A stretch of DNA of 64,000 nucleotides from JAKZVK01 sp965261065 (GCA_965261065.1 OZ253444.1:5084001-5148000), one strand, 5' to 3'. Positions 24,833-32,995 are shown, counted from the first letter of the stretch. Notes: a model not told the origin generated them from the letters alone. Translations and numbers: made by a program.

Positions 24833-24872
24833 GGTTCGTGCCGGACCGCTCCCTGACGGTCACGGCTCGGTT
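24833..24872. repeat. 40-bp dispersed repeat, copy 1
   Basis: A 40-base segment starting GGTTCGTGCCGGACCGCTCC recurs at 58267-58306 with a single substitution (position 24855, G against C). Both copies are intergenic. The central CCGTGACCGT-type symmetry suggests a hairpin-forming repeat. Confidence 0.75.
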
Positions 24873-24890
24873 TCCGACCGCCGCTTGCCG

Positions 24891-25387
24891 CTAAGAGGAA
24901 CCGGTCCGCGAATGGATGGTCTGGCACCCTGGAAGCCGGACTTGGAAGGTCGTTCCTTTCCCAACTTCGCTGCTTGCTGTGATGACGCCGCCATGGGACT
25001 CGGTGATCCACTTTGCGATTGACAGCCCGAGGCCGGAGCCCCCCTCGGACCGGCTCCGTGCACGATCCAACCGATAGAAACGGTCGAAAACACGGCTGAG
25101 TTCGTCCGCGGGTATTCCTTCGCCGGTGTCGCTCACGGAAAGCATGAGATACTCATCGAACGACTGTAGTGTGACGCTGATGGAAGCCTCTGCAGGCGTA
25201 TGCTGAACGACATTATCGAGAAGAATAACCAGTTGTTAACCTTCGTTGCCAGAAGTTCGTCGACGGCGGCGACCATGCTGTAGTTGACGCCGAACCAAAG
25301 AACGGCTCCCAGCGAAGCAAGCCCCGCGAGCAGCAACAAGGAGTACCAGGCCGCCAGGCGAAACTCGATGGACCGCCAGGAGATCAC
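24891..25387 (-). pseudogene. Sensor histidine kinase with large internal deletion
   Basis: The GTG start at 25387 overlaps the regulator stop. The N-terminus (MISWRSIEFRLAAWYSLLLL) gives one membrane helix and the beginning of a sensor domain up to DELLATKVNN (about 25233). There the sequence jumps, in a different frame, to LVILLDNVVQHTPAEAS, the N box of the kinase ATPase domain, continuing to SVSDTGEGIPADELSRVFDR and GGSGLGLSIAKWI. The second membrane helix, HAMP, the HisKA dimerisation region with its phospho-accepting His, and the start of the ATPase are all missing, and the join is out of frame. The kinase is dead and the regulator has lost its cognate partner. Confidence 0.9.
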
Positions 25388-26061
25388 GCTTCGGACTCCC
25401 TGACGCAGAACCCGATTCCTCGAATCGTATGGATTAGTCTTGTCGCGCCGTCGGCATCCAACTTGCGGCGCAAAGAGCTGACAAACGCGTCGACGGTGTT
25501 GAAGCCGACGTCAGTCTCCTCGCCCCACACGGCGTCGAGAAGCGAATCGCGCGGCACGACCCGGCCTGCGCGCCGCATGAGCAGCTCGAGAACCTGGAAC
25601 TCACGTGGCGTCAGTGTGATCGCGCGGCCGCCTCGGTGAACCTGGTGTGAGGCGGGGTTCAGCTCCAGATCACCGACCGTAAGCAGAAGGTCGTGGGCGA
25701 TCGGGCCTCGCCGCGAAACAGCACGGATTCTCGCCAGCAACTCCTCGAAGGCGAACGGCTTAGTGAGGTAATCGTCCGCGCCGGAGTCCAAGCCCTGCAC
25801 CGCGTCGCTGGGGGTGTCCTTCGCGGTGAGCATGAGGATCGGCGTCTTGTCGCCTTCTTGCCGCAGTCTTTTGGCGATGTCGAACCCGTTCAAGCCGGGC
25901 AGAAGCACGTCAAGGACGATTACGTCGTACGTGCGAAGGCGCGCAAAGTCCAATCCTTCCGGCCCATCGGAGGCAACAAACACACGGTGCCCCTCACCCC
26001 GCAGACCACGGTCGAGCAGAGCGGCCATGCGCTGGTCATCTTCCACGACGAGGATTTCCAT
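25384..26061 (-). CDS. OmpR/PhoB-family response regulator
   Basis: A 225-residue regulator: receiver domain with acidic pair VVEDD, phospho-acceptor Asp in DVIVLDVLLPG, Thr in MLTAKDT and Lys in YLTKPFAFEEL. The C-terminal winged helix runs from LTVGDLELNPASHQVHRGG through LTPREFQVLELLMRRAG to VDAFVSSLRRKLD and HTIRGIGFCV. It is encoded directly before, and overlapping, the kinase gene, the usual two-component order. The kinase is deleted, so activation may now depend on another kinase or small phosphodonors. A probable binding box lies 31 bases upstream of its start. Confidence 0.95.
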   Translation of the reverse strand: MEILVVEDDQRMAALLDRGLRGEGHRVFVASDGPEGLDFARLRTYDVIVLDVLLPGLNGFDIAKRLRQEGDKTPILMLTAKDTPSDAVQGLDSGADDYLTKPFAFEELLARIRAVSRRGPIAHDLLLTVGDLELNPASHQVHRGGRAITLTPREFQVLELLMRRAGRVVPRDSLLDAVWGEETDVGFNTVDAFVSSLRRKLDADGATRLIHTIRGIGFCVRESEA

Positions 26062-26091
26062 AAGGGCCCGTCCCCATCGTATCGGGTCAAG

Positions 26092-26109
26092 TCTGAAGAT
26101 TTTCTGAAG
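26092..26109 (-). promoter_or_regulatory. Direct-repeat box upstream of the response regulator
   Basis: On the coding strand this reads CTTCAGAAAATCTTCAGA: two exact CTTCAGA half-sites 11 bases apart, the spacing bound by PhoB/OmpR-type dimers. About 10 bases downstream is TACGAT, a possible -10, so the box would replace the -35 as in PhoB-activated promoters. Nearly the same 18 bases precede the PAP2 gene at 28385-28402. Confidence 0.65.
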
Positions 26110-26116
26110 GCGGGCT

Positions 26117-26632
26117 CTAATCGTCGGCCTCCTCCAGGTCGATGCTCGTGGCGACGAGCCGCCCGGCGGAAACCTCGACTGCGACCTCTACAAGTCGGCC
26201 CCCGACCGGCCTTGAGAGGTTCTTGAACTTCGTGCTGTCGTTCCAGGCGATTGTGATCGGACCGATCGTGAATCCCTGAGCCGCGTTGTCAACCGTACCA
26301 ATCACACCTCCGATCTCAGAGTCGTCTTCCTTCTCGTCGCTGACCTCGACCGATGTCGCCTGAATGCGTCCATCAGCGGTCGTTTTGGCTTCAAGTTCCA
26401 CCCAGGCGCCGACCGTGATGTCAGAGACATTCGTGAATTGCTCGTCGTCTGTTTCGATCTCGGCGCCGAGGGCCTCGACGCTCACCAAGCCGTTGAAGAG
26501 CTGGATCGTCGTTCCGTTTACGCCGCTGATTGCCCCTTCGATCTCGATTTCGCGTTGAGCCGACCCTTGCGCCGGAAGCATGAAAGCGGCGCAGGCCAGG
26601 CTGCTGGCGAGAAACTTGGCCGATCTTTTCAT
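26117..26632 (-). CDS. Exported DUF5666-type protein
   Basis: A 171-residue protein with a signal peptide (KFLASSLACAAFMLPAQGSA) and two similar beta-rich halves: EIEGAISGVNGTTIQLFNGL with AWVELEAKTTADGRIQATSV, and IGGVIGTVDNAAQGFTIGPI with RLVEVAVEVSAGRLVATSI. This repeat matches DUF5666-like OB-fold periplasmic proteins, which are often encoded next to two-component systems. The ATG at 26632 has AAGGAGGT upstream. It lies beside the regulator gene and was originally divergent from PAP2. The ISNCY element now begins 50 bases before its start and has probably removed part of its promoter. Confidence 0.75.
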   Translation of the reverse strand: MKRSAKFLASSLACAAFMLPAQGSAQREIEIEGAISGVNGTTIQLFNGLVSVEALGAEIETDDEQFTNVSDITVGAWVELEAKTTADGRIQATSVEVSDEKEDDSEIGGVIGTVDNAAQGFTIGPITIAWNDSTKFKNLSRPVGGRLVEVAVEVSAGRLVATSIDLEEADD

Positions 26633-26682
26633 TCCAGGGTTACCTCCTTGTTAGCTTCGCCGGTAGTGGCGGCTATCTGGAA

Positions 26683-28280
26683 TGTTGAAGCCCAATGATA
26701 ATGTCCCCTTGAGCGCCCAATAGAAATGTCCCCTACTCTGAGGCTCCGAAGGAGGAGCCGAGAGTGGGAAGGACATGGATGAGTGCCAAGGAGTTGAGGC
26801 GCGGCGAAGTGCTGAGCCGAGTGAAACGAGGGGAACTGAAGTTGACCGAAGCCGCCGAGCTGCTGGAGGTCAGCTACCGCCATGCGAAGCGTCTGAAGAA
26901 GCGTTACCGTGCGGGCGGGGCCAAGGCTTTGGTGCACGGTAACGTCGGCCGTGCTTCGAACCGAGCCGATCAGAAGCGACGCCAGCAGGTTCTCGAGTTG
27001 GTGCGCGAGAACTATGCGGGCGAGGGGCACGAGCGCTTCGGGCCGACGCTGGCGTCGGAACATCTGGCAGCCGACCACGGCCTGGAAGTGCCGCGCGAAA
27101 CACTGCGGCGCTGGATGCTCGCCGCGGGTCTGTGGAGCCGCCGTCGCAAGCGCCAACCGCATCGCACCCGGCGCCAACGCAAAGCGCACTTCGGCGAGCT
27201 GATTCAACTCGACGGTTCGCACCACCACTGGCTGGAAGAACGCGGCCCGAAAGCCTGTCTGATGAACTTCGTCGATGACGCGACCGGTGTGGCGCTGTGC
27301 CGTTTCTCGGACCAGGAAACGACCTGGGCCGCGGCCGATCTGCTCGCAGCCTGGGTGCGTCAACACGGCGTTCCCAAGGCGTTGTACTGCGACTGGAAAA
27401 ACGTCTACCAGCGCCAGCCGACGTCGCGGGAAGCGCTGGCAGGCATCAAGCCCGAGACGCAGTTCGGGCGCATGTGTGCCAAGCTCGGCATTACGATCAT
27501 GGCGGCTTCCTCGCCGCAAGCCAAGGGCCGAGTGGAGCGCCATCACGGCACGCACCAAGACCGCCTGATCAAGAAGATGCGGCTGCGCGGGATCGTCGAG
27601 TACGAGGCGGCGAACCGTTATCTCGACGAGGAGTATTTGGCCGAGCACAACGAGCGCTTCGCCTGTGAGCCGGCGGCGGGAGCGGACTTTCACCAGGCGC
27701 TCCCCCGCGGCACCGAGCTGCGAGGGGTGTTCTGTTGCGAGTACGAACGGGTGGTGAGCAACGACCGGGTGGTGCGGTTTGAGAATCGTTGTTTGCAGTT
27801 GAAGCCGAAACGCAACCAGGGCGTGGGGGCGGGGGCACGGGTGACGGTCCAACAGTGGCGCGATGAGAGCTTGCAGGTGAGGTTTGACGGGCACGAGATC
27901 GAGCACGACGTGATCGCCACGCCGACGCCACAGCTGCGGACGAAGCCAGCACCACAGCAGCGTCCGGGGGGCGGGCGCAAGCCGGCGGCGGACCACCCCT
28001 GGCGGCGAGCTGTGTTACGGAAAAAACGGGCTGCGAATACATAAGAGGGCTGTGGAAATGCCGGGTCGGATGGAAAGCGTGGAAAATCTCTCGAGGCAGC
28101 AGTACCGGGTTCGAGGAGCGGTGGATGGTTTTCCACCCTTCCCACCGCCCCTTGGAAATCGCTACGCGATTCCCACAGTTCCACAGCCCCGACGACGACG
28201 ATATCTCTCCTACGAACAAGAAACACAAGGGGACACTTCTATCGAGCTACCGAGGGGGACATTTCTATTGGGCGTTGACA
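26683..28280 (+). mobile_element. ISNCY-family insertion sequence, copy 1 (1598 bp)
   Basis: Flanked by an exact 16-bp duplication, TGGCGGCTATCTGGAA, at 26667-26682 and 28281-28296. The ends are inverted repeats (TGTTGAAGCCCAATGATAAT against TGTCAACGCCCAATAGAAAT), and each end carries a second copy of the AATAGAAATGTCCCC word as a likely transposase site. Copy 2 at 45870-47467 has the same length and differs by only about ten bases. Confidence 0.93.
26764..28044 (+). CDS. ISNCY-family transposase, copy 1
   Basis: A 426-residue transposase counted from a GTG; the ATG at 26779 (MSAKELRRGEVLSRVKRGEL) may be the real start. It has an N-terminal helix-turn-helix (LTEAAELLEVSYRHAKRLKK), a second one (HGLEVPRETLRRWMLAAGLW), and an integrase-like DDE core with Asp in LIQLDGSHHHWLE, Asp in ALYCDWKNVYQR and Glu in GRVERHHGTHQDRL. 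The frame is intact. A long antisense frame over this gene is not considered coding. Confidence 0.95.
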   Translation: MGRTWMSAKELRRGEVLSRVKRGELKLTEAAELLEVSYRHAKRLKKRYRAGGAKALVHGNVGRASNRADQKRRQQVLELVRENYAGEGHERFGPTLASEHLAADHGLEVPRETLRRWMLAAGLWSRRRKRQPHRTRRQRKAHFGELIQLDGSHHHWLEERGPKACLMNFVDDATGVALCRFSDQETTWAAADLLAAWVRQHGVPKALYCDWKNVYQRQPTSREALAGIKPETQFGRMCAKLGITIMAASSPQAKGRVERHHGTHQDRLIKKMRLRGIVEYEAANRYLDEEYLAEHNERFACEPAAGADFHQALPRGTELRGVFCCEYERVVSNDRVVRFENRCLQLKPKRNQGVGAGARVTVQQWRDESLQVRFDGHEIEHDVIATPTPQLRTKPAPQQRPGGGRKPAADHPWRRAVLRKKRAANT

Positions 28281-28384
28281 TGGCGGCTATCTGGAATGGA
28301 GGGTATCATTGGACTCTGAGCATTCTCTGAACTTGTCCATTGCTCTGAGAAACGCAGTGCCTTCTTCACAACCCAGCAGTAGCC

Positions 28385-28402
28385 CTTCAGAGAATCTTCA
28401 GA
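28385..28402 (+). promoter_or_regulatory. Direct-repeat box upstream of PAP2
   Basis: CTTCAGAGAATCTTCAGA: two exact CTTCAGA half-sites 11 bases apart, differing by one base from the box before the response regulator at 26092-26109. It lies 22 bases before the PAP2 start. Before the IS insertion it sat in the divergent DUF5666-PAP2 promoter region, so it could have controlled both genes. Confidence 0.65.
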
Positions 28403-28423
28403 TTGGTTTGATGTGATTCTAGG

Positions 28424-29296
28424 ATGGATCAGGAACGGAGCTGGTCCGCACGGCCCACGGGTCGATGGGTTGTGCCGGGATACGGCTCCTGGGCGGCCGA
28501 AATGGTCGTAGCTATGACTTGGTTGCTGCTGATTCTTTTTGCCCTCGGCTCGCCGTTTTCTCTTGCGGGCCAGGTGTCGCCGGAGCCCGTGCTCGAGACG
28601 CCAACGGTTCATGCAACCGATTCGGCGCCGCCCGTCAAGCAGTTCCCCAAAGACTTGGTGCACAACTTCGCGGCGCTTTGGTCGGGCGACAACGTTCGTC
28701 CGTTGATTGTGGGCGCGGCTGTCACCGGGTCGGTCATTTCGGCCGATGACCGGGTAGCGGGTTTTTTCGAAAACCCATCGCGCTGGCAAGGATTTGATGG
28801 TTTGGGTAGGGAGCTCGGCAAGTCCCAACTGCTGGGCCCGGCCATCGGCGTCTCTTATCTCGTGAGTCGAGTAACCGACAACACGGATTATCAGAGATTC
28901 ACTCACTCGTTGGCACAAGGCTTCCTCATCACCAACACCCTCACGGGTGGCCTCAAGGCGATTGCCGGGCGTCAACGCCCCGACGCCTCCAGTAACCTTT
29001 CGTTTCCTTCCGGACATACCTCGAACTCTTTCCTATGGGCCACCGTGGTCTCTCGGCACTATGGATGGAAGGCGGGAATCCCGGCGTTCGCGGCGGCAAG
29101 CTATGTTGGCGCCAGCAGGCTAGCGAGCCGCAAGCACTTTCTCACCGACGTGGTTGCCGGGGCAACGTTGGGGTACATCGTCGGCCGAACCGTAACGCGC
29201 AACAGCCGAGACAACCGCGATCGGCGATTTCGACTGGGAGTGGCGGTGCCGCCGGGTGGCGGAGCCGCGATCAGTTTGGGGATTCGGGCTTGGTGA
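28424..29296 (+). CDS. PAP2-superfamily phosphatase
   Basis: A 290-residue protein with the three phosphatase motifs: KAIAGRQRPD, FPSGHTSNSF, and SRLASRKHFLTDV (SRX5HX3D). One strong hydrophobic segment (MTWLLLILFALGSPFSLAG) acts as signal or anchor; an internal ATG at 28502 just before it is an alternative start. The family dephosphorylates lipid phosphates such as undecaprenyl or phosphatidyl substrates in the periplasm or outer membrane. The regulator box upstream ties it to the neighbouring two-component system. Confidence 0.88.
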   Translation: MDQERSWSARPTGRWVVPGYGSWAAEMVVAMTWLLLILFALGSPFSLAGQVSPEPVLETPTVHATDSAPPVKQFPKDLVHNFAALWSGDNVRPLIVGAAVTGSVISADDRVAGFFENPSRWQGFDGLGRELGKSQLLGPAIGVSYLVSRVTDNTDYQRFTHSLAQGFLITNTLTGGLKAIAGRQRPDASSNLSFPSGHTSNSFLWATVVSRHYGWKAGIPAFAAASYVGASRLASRKHFLTDVVAGATLGYIVGRTVTRNSRDNRDRRFRLGVAVPPGGGAAISLGIRAW

Positions 29297-29303
29297 TGCA
29301 CGC

Positions 29304-29750
29304 GTGACGGCTGGCGCCCGCCACGATTCGCTCGGCCCTTTGCTGGCGTCTCTGGGGTTCAACAGCGACGATGGGGCCAAACTGCTTCAGCTTGGCCATT
29401 GGATGGAGCTGCCGCCCGGCGAGGTGCTGCTGAGCCGGAACAAGCCGGCGCCTTACCTCGGGTTCATTGAGAGCGGTGAGGTGGAACTCCTGATCAGACC
29501 GGCTGGCCGGGAACGGCCCGTCCGAGTCGCGTCGATCGGCGCGGGCCAGATCGTCGGCTGGGAACCGCTCGTGGGCGAGTCGCGGTCTACGTTCGAAGCA
29601 CAGACGGTGACGCATACGCGGCTGTTTGTGGTTTCGACCGACCTGCTGGAAACCCTGCGAGAACGCGAACCGGAAATCATCAGCCAGCTTTGCGGGCTGG
29701 CGCTGCAAACAATGCGCTCGGTCGAGAAGGCCGGGCGGGAACTGCCTTGA
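29304..29750 (+). CDS. Cyclic-nucleotide-binding (cNMP) domain protein
   Basis: A 148-residue single-domain protein with the cNMP-binding beta-roll: GHWMELPPGEVLLSRNKPAP, LGFIESGEVELLIRP, GAGQIVGWEPLVGESR and a closing LFVVSTDLLETLREREPEII. It has no DNA-binding helix-turn-helix, so it is a stand-alone sensor rather than a Crp regulator. The canonical RXA phosphate-binding pattern is replaced by GESRSTF, so cyclic nucleotide binding is uncertain. The GTG at 29304 was chosen; the frame is open further upstream inside PAP2. Confidence 0.75.
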   Translation: MTAGARHDSLGPLLASLGFNSDDGAKLLQLGHWMELPPGEVLLSRNKPAPYLGFIESGEVELLIRPAGRERPVRVASIGAGQIVGWEPLVGESRSTFEAQTVTHTRLFVVSTDLLETLREREPEIISQLCGLALQTMRSVEKAGRELP

Positions 29751-29839
29751 CCCGACGGTAGGGATTAGCAACTGCCCTTAGCCCGGCCGCCCCAATCGCG
29801 AGCGATGCCATAGGAGACGCAGTGATCGGGTGAAGCAGC

Positions 29840-29883
29840 TCAACGCAGCTCAACGCAGGCTCACGCCCGCGGCTCTGAGCGTT
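29840..29883. repeat. Palindromic intergenic repeat with duplicated AGCTCAACGC
   Basis: CTCAACGCAGGCTCACGCCC matches the inverted arms near 21216-21253, and its first ten bases are tandemly duplicated. It lies just before the convergent cytochrome gene end, so it may serve as a shared terminator hairpin. Confidence 0.55.
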
Positions 29884-29906
29884 TCATAGCCGCTCATCCG
29901 CCGTCC

Positions 29907-32210
29907 TTACCCTGGCCGTCCCAACTGGGCGCGGATCTGCTGAAGCATTTGCAGAGGCCCGGGCTGCCCCGGCACCAGCTTAACCAGCCGATCGGCATAA
30001 GGTAGGGCGCGCGCGGGTTGCTGTTGTTGTAAGTAGAAGATCGCCAACGCGTAAACGAACTCGGGGTCTTGCGGGTTCAGACGCTCTGCTTTGTGGAGGG
30101 CCGCTTCGGCTTCCCGGACGCGCCCCAACCGTTGCAAAGCCAGGCCATAGTTGTAATGCACCCGGGCGCGCCCGCTCAGCAGGCCGCTCGCCCGGCCCAG
30201 GCTCTTAGCCGCTTCGGCAAGTTGTTCCCGCTCCGCCAGCAGCAGCCCGAGGGAGTAGTGCAGTTCTCCTTCTTCGGGCGAGCGCTTGAGGGCTTCGCGC
30301 AAGATCTCTTCAGCCTCCGCAATGCGCTCTTGGCCGGCCAACATCGTCGAGAGGTTGAGTGCGGCTGGAGCGAAGTAGGGGTCCAGTTCGATCGCCTTAC
30401 GATAGTGGCTCTCGGCCTGCGCCGGCTCACTGAGGTTCGATGACAGTACGGCCAGGTTGAGGTGAGCCGACGGCGTATCGAGCATTGCTTCCTGCACGGC
30501 CCGAAACTCCTCCAGCGCCCGCTCAAACAAGCTCCGTTGTTCGGAGTTAAACTTCTGCTCCGCAAGGGACGACAGCACACGCACGGCTTCGATTCGAACG
30601 GCTCGGCTCGGATCATCCAGCAGCGGAGCCGCGGCTTCGAGGCGAGGCTTGGGCTGCAAGCGGTCGAGTCCTGCCACGGCTCTCACCCGCACCAACGGGT
30701 CGGGGTCCCCGGTCTGCGAGACGAGAGCGTTGACGCCTTCGGGTCCATAGCCTCGCAACATCTCGAGAGCCGTCGCCCGCGTGATGGCGGGCTGGTCACG
30801 ATCAAGCGCGAGTTGGATGAGGCTTGCCTCGGCATCAGGAGCGCCCTTTCGGCCGGCTGCCAGGGCCTCGGCAAAGTGAGGCGGCCGAGCGGCCTCATCG
30901 CCATACCATTTGGTGACGGCGTCCGCGGCCCATTGCGCGGGTTGGTCGTCATGGCAAGCGGTACAAGCGTTCGGCGTACCCAGCTTCACCGAGAGGTCGG
31001 GTCGCGGGATCCGAAAGCTATGATCGCGGCGCGGATCGACCACCATGTATTTCTTGGCGGGCATGTGGCAGTTGACGCACACAGTACCTTCGGTGCCTGC
31101 GCCGTGATGGTGGTGGTCTTCGGTTTCGTAGTCCTTCGCTTCGAGGGCAGGGAAGTCCTCCGGCGGCGAGGTCTGGTGACAGCGCGTGCAAACGGCGTTG
31201 CCTTGCTCCAAAAGGCGTGCCGTGTGTGGGTTGTGGCAGTCGGTGCAGCGGACGCCCTCTTGGTACATCTTGCTCTGGACGAACGACCCATACACGTACA
31301 CCTCGTCGAGGATCTGTCCGTCGGCGTGGTAGAGGCCCTCGCGCAGCGTCGCTACCAGGAAGTCATCACCGGGTACCGTCCCGTGCTGGTCATTCGCGCT
31401 CACCGCGTGCCGCCTTGAATGGCAGCGAAAACACGCATCCACCTCGCGCTTGGGCTCGCGGCCGGGGAACGTGACGGCCAGACCGTAGTCATCGCCCGGC
31501 GCGTCGTCAGATGAGTCGTTGGCCGCCTCCCGCTTCCGGGCCCATTCCACATGCGCGGCGCCGGGACCGTGGCATGCCTGGCAGCTCACGTTGATCTCGT
31601 CCCACTCGGTGCGATAGGTGTGGGTGTCGGGGTCGTAGTTCTTGCGCAGATTGGTCGAGTGGCACTCGGCGCACATGTGGTTCCAGCTTTGGTAAAGGCC
31701 GGTCCAGTGCAGCGAGTCTTGGGGAGGGACCTTCTCGTCGGGGTAGAGATGAAACCAACGTTTCTGCTGCGTGTCCCAGGCGATGGTCAGGCATTGCAGG
31801 CGCCCGCCGGGGAACTCGATCAGGTATTGCTGCAGAGGCTCGACGCCGAAGGTGTAGCGGACCTCGTACTCAGCGGGGCGGCCGTCGGGGCCCTCTGTCT
31901 CGACGAGAAACGCCTTGCCACGGCGAAAGAACCGTGAACGAACGCCGAAGTGCACCAATTCCGCCCCGCTGAAGTCGCCGAGGACCGTCTGCCCGCTTGC
32001 CGGCTGCATGGCTCGGTCGTGATGCGAACCCTGCCACTCTTGAAACTGTTGGGCGTGGCACTCGGCACAGACGTCGTTCGCGACGAAAGCGATGCCTTCG
32101 ACGCCGTAGCCGCGCTGTTGCTGAGGCGGTTCGCCCGGCCGGCCACACGAGAGAAGACTGATGGATACCAACGCCAGGAGGGCTGCTCTCTTGTGCCGCG
32201 CCGTCCGCAT
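29907..32210 (-). CDS. Octahaem c-type cytochrome with HEAT and TPR repeats
   Basis: A 767-residue lipoprotein-type precursor: the signal MRTARHKRAALLALVSISLL ends in SCGR, a lipobox. Eight haem motifs follow: CAECH, CAECH, CQACH, CFRCH, CTDCH, CTRCH, CVNCH and CTACH. The HHHH cluster and MPAKKYMVVDPRRDHSF resemble cytochrome c554/NrfA-related multihaem proteins. After the haem region come HEAT-like repeats (DPDPLVRVRAVAGLDRL) and at least four TPRs (SHYRKAIELDPYFAPAALNL). The start at 32210 overlaps the upstream gene's stop as TGATG, which favours it over the longer frame to 32273. It probably shuttles electrons outside the inner membrane; the substrate is unknown. Confidence 0.92.
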   Translation of the reverse strand: MRTARHKRAALLALVSISLLSCGRPGEPPQQQRGYGVEGIAFVANDVCAECHAQQFQEWQGSHHDRAMQPASGQTVLGDFSGAELVHFGVRSRFFRRGKAFLVETEGPDGRPAEYEVRYTFGVEPLQQYLIEFPGGRLQCLTIAWDTQQKRWFHLYPDEKVPPQDSLHWTGLYQSWNHMCAECHSTNLRKNYDPDTHTYRTEWDEINVSCQACHGPGAAHVEWARKREAANDSSDDAPGDDYGLAVTFPGREPKREVDACFRCHSRRHAVSANDQHGTVPGDDFLVATLREGLYHADGQILDEVYVYGSFVQSKMYQEGVRCTDCHNPHTARLLEQGNAVCTRCHQTSPPEDFPALEAKDYETEDHHHHGAGTEGTVCVNCHMPAKKYMVVDPRRDHSFRIPRPDLSVKLGTPNACTACHDDQPAQWAADAVTKWYGDEAARPPHFAEALAAGRKGAPDAEASLIQLALDRDQPAITRATALEMLRGYGPEGVNALVSQTGDPDPLVRVRAVAGLDRLQPKPRLEAAAPLLDDPSRAVRIEAVRVLSSLAEQKFNSEQRSLFERALEEFRAVQEAMLDTPSAHLNLAVLSSNLSEPAQAESHYRKAIELDPYFAPAALNLSTMLAGQERIAEAEEILREALKRSPEEGELHYSLGLLLAEREQLAEAAKSLGRASGLLSGRARVHYNYGLALQRLGRVREAEAALHKAERLNPQDPEFVYALAIFYLQQQQPARALPYADRLVKLVPGQPGPLQMLQQIRAQLGRPG

Positions 32211-32692
32211 CACAGGCAGGTAGCCTCTTGCGCCTCGTCTTCGAGTGGCACCTCGTAGTACTCCAGTGCCCACTCCCTCATGTAGCGCACGCGGCTTGGG
32301 TCTACGCGATAGATGATCAAGTCGGGGTTGTCGGGCGATCCCAGGTACTGCCGTAGCAGGGGGTTGCTCTCCCAGATCTCCTGCTTCAAGGCCCGATCGC
32401 GGCCGGTGTCGGCGAGTACGCTCGCCCGCCCGGTAATCCGGACCTGATTATGTTCCTCATCCAAGTAGCAAAGCTCGACGTTGGGGTTCGCCGCGATCTC
32501 CGAAGTCTTGTGGTAACGCCGGAGCGAGGCGACGTAAACCGTGAAGCCGTCCGTCTTTACCGGGGATACAGGCCGGAGCCGCGGCTGGTCACCGTCCTGC
32601 GAGGCCAGCATCGGAAACGGGGCCCCCGTCATGACCTCGCGTGCCAACTCCGCCAGCCGAGAGGTATCCACCGGTTTCGGCCTAGGCTTCAT
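32210..32692 (-). CDS. Pyridoxamine 5'-phosphate oxidase-like flavoprotein
   Basis: A 160-residue split-barrel protein: FPMLASQDGDQPRLRPVSPV, TVYVASLRRYHKTSEIAANP, VELCYLDEEHNQVRITGRA, and a C-terminal PSRVRYMREWALEYYEVPL. These are features of the general-stress-protein-26-like PPOX family, which binds FMN or F420. The specific reaction is unknown. Its stop codon overlaps the start of the octahaem cytochrome gene, so the two are translationally coupled. Confidence 0.88.
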   Translation of the reverse strand: MKPRPKPVDTSRLAELAREVMTGAPFPMLASQDGDQPRLRPVSPVKTDGFTVYVASLRRYHKTSEIAANPNVELCYLDEEHNQVRITGRASVLADTGRDRALKQEIWESNPLLRQYLGSPDNPDLIIYRVDPSRVRYMREWALEYYEVPLEDEAQEATCL

Positions 32693-32703
32693 CGGGCGTG
32701 GAG

Positions 32704-32901
32704 CTAACCGGAGGCGTCCGGCGGGCCTTTCGGCACTCCCGCCACGGCGAAATGAGAGGGATGCAGCTCGCGCAGAATCACGCGCACCTGCTCGGGCCTC
32801 ACGTCGAGAGCGCGCACCGTGGCGGCGGTCACTTCTTTGATCAAGGCGGTCTTCTTGTCGGCGCTACGGCCTTCAAGCAACGTAATGTCCAAAATGGGCA
32901 T
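32704..32901 (-). CDS. 4-oxalocrotonate tautomerase family protein
   Basis: A 65-residue protein from the ATG at 32901, so that the mature N-terminus is the catalytic Pro (MPILDITLLEGRSADKKTAL). It continues LIKEVTAATVRALDVRPEQV and RVILRELHPSHFAVAG, matching small 4-OT-type tautomerases that act as oligomers. The longer frame to 32916 would bury the catalytic Pro and is rejected. It lies 11 bases before the PPOX gene in the same direction, so the three genes to 29907 form one operon. Confidence 0.88.
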   Translation of the reverse strand: MPILDITLLEGRSADKKTALIKEVTAATVRALDVRPEQVRVILRELHPSHFAVAGVPKGPPDASG

Positions 32902-32995
32902 GACGAATTCTAGCACGAGGATAGGCCCGCCTCGGCCGGCGCCAACCGGTGGGTAACCCGACCGACCGTGTCAAGCATACCCGACTCCTCCGAAC

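Noticed and set aside
26629..27996. A 455-codon open frame antisense to the ISNCY transposase (and a similar one at 45789-47183)
   Set aside because: It is present in both copies only because the copies are identical. Its composition (His/Arg/Leu-rich, no domain) is that of a mirror frame in GC-rich coding DNA, and the sense strand has a clear transposase.
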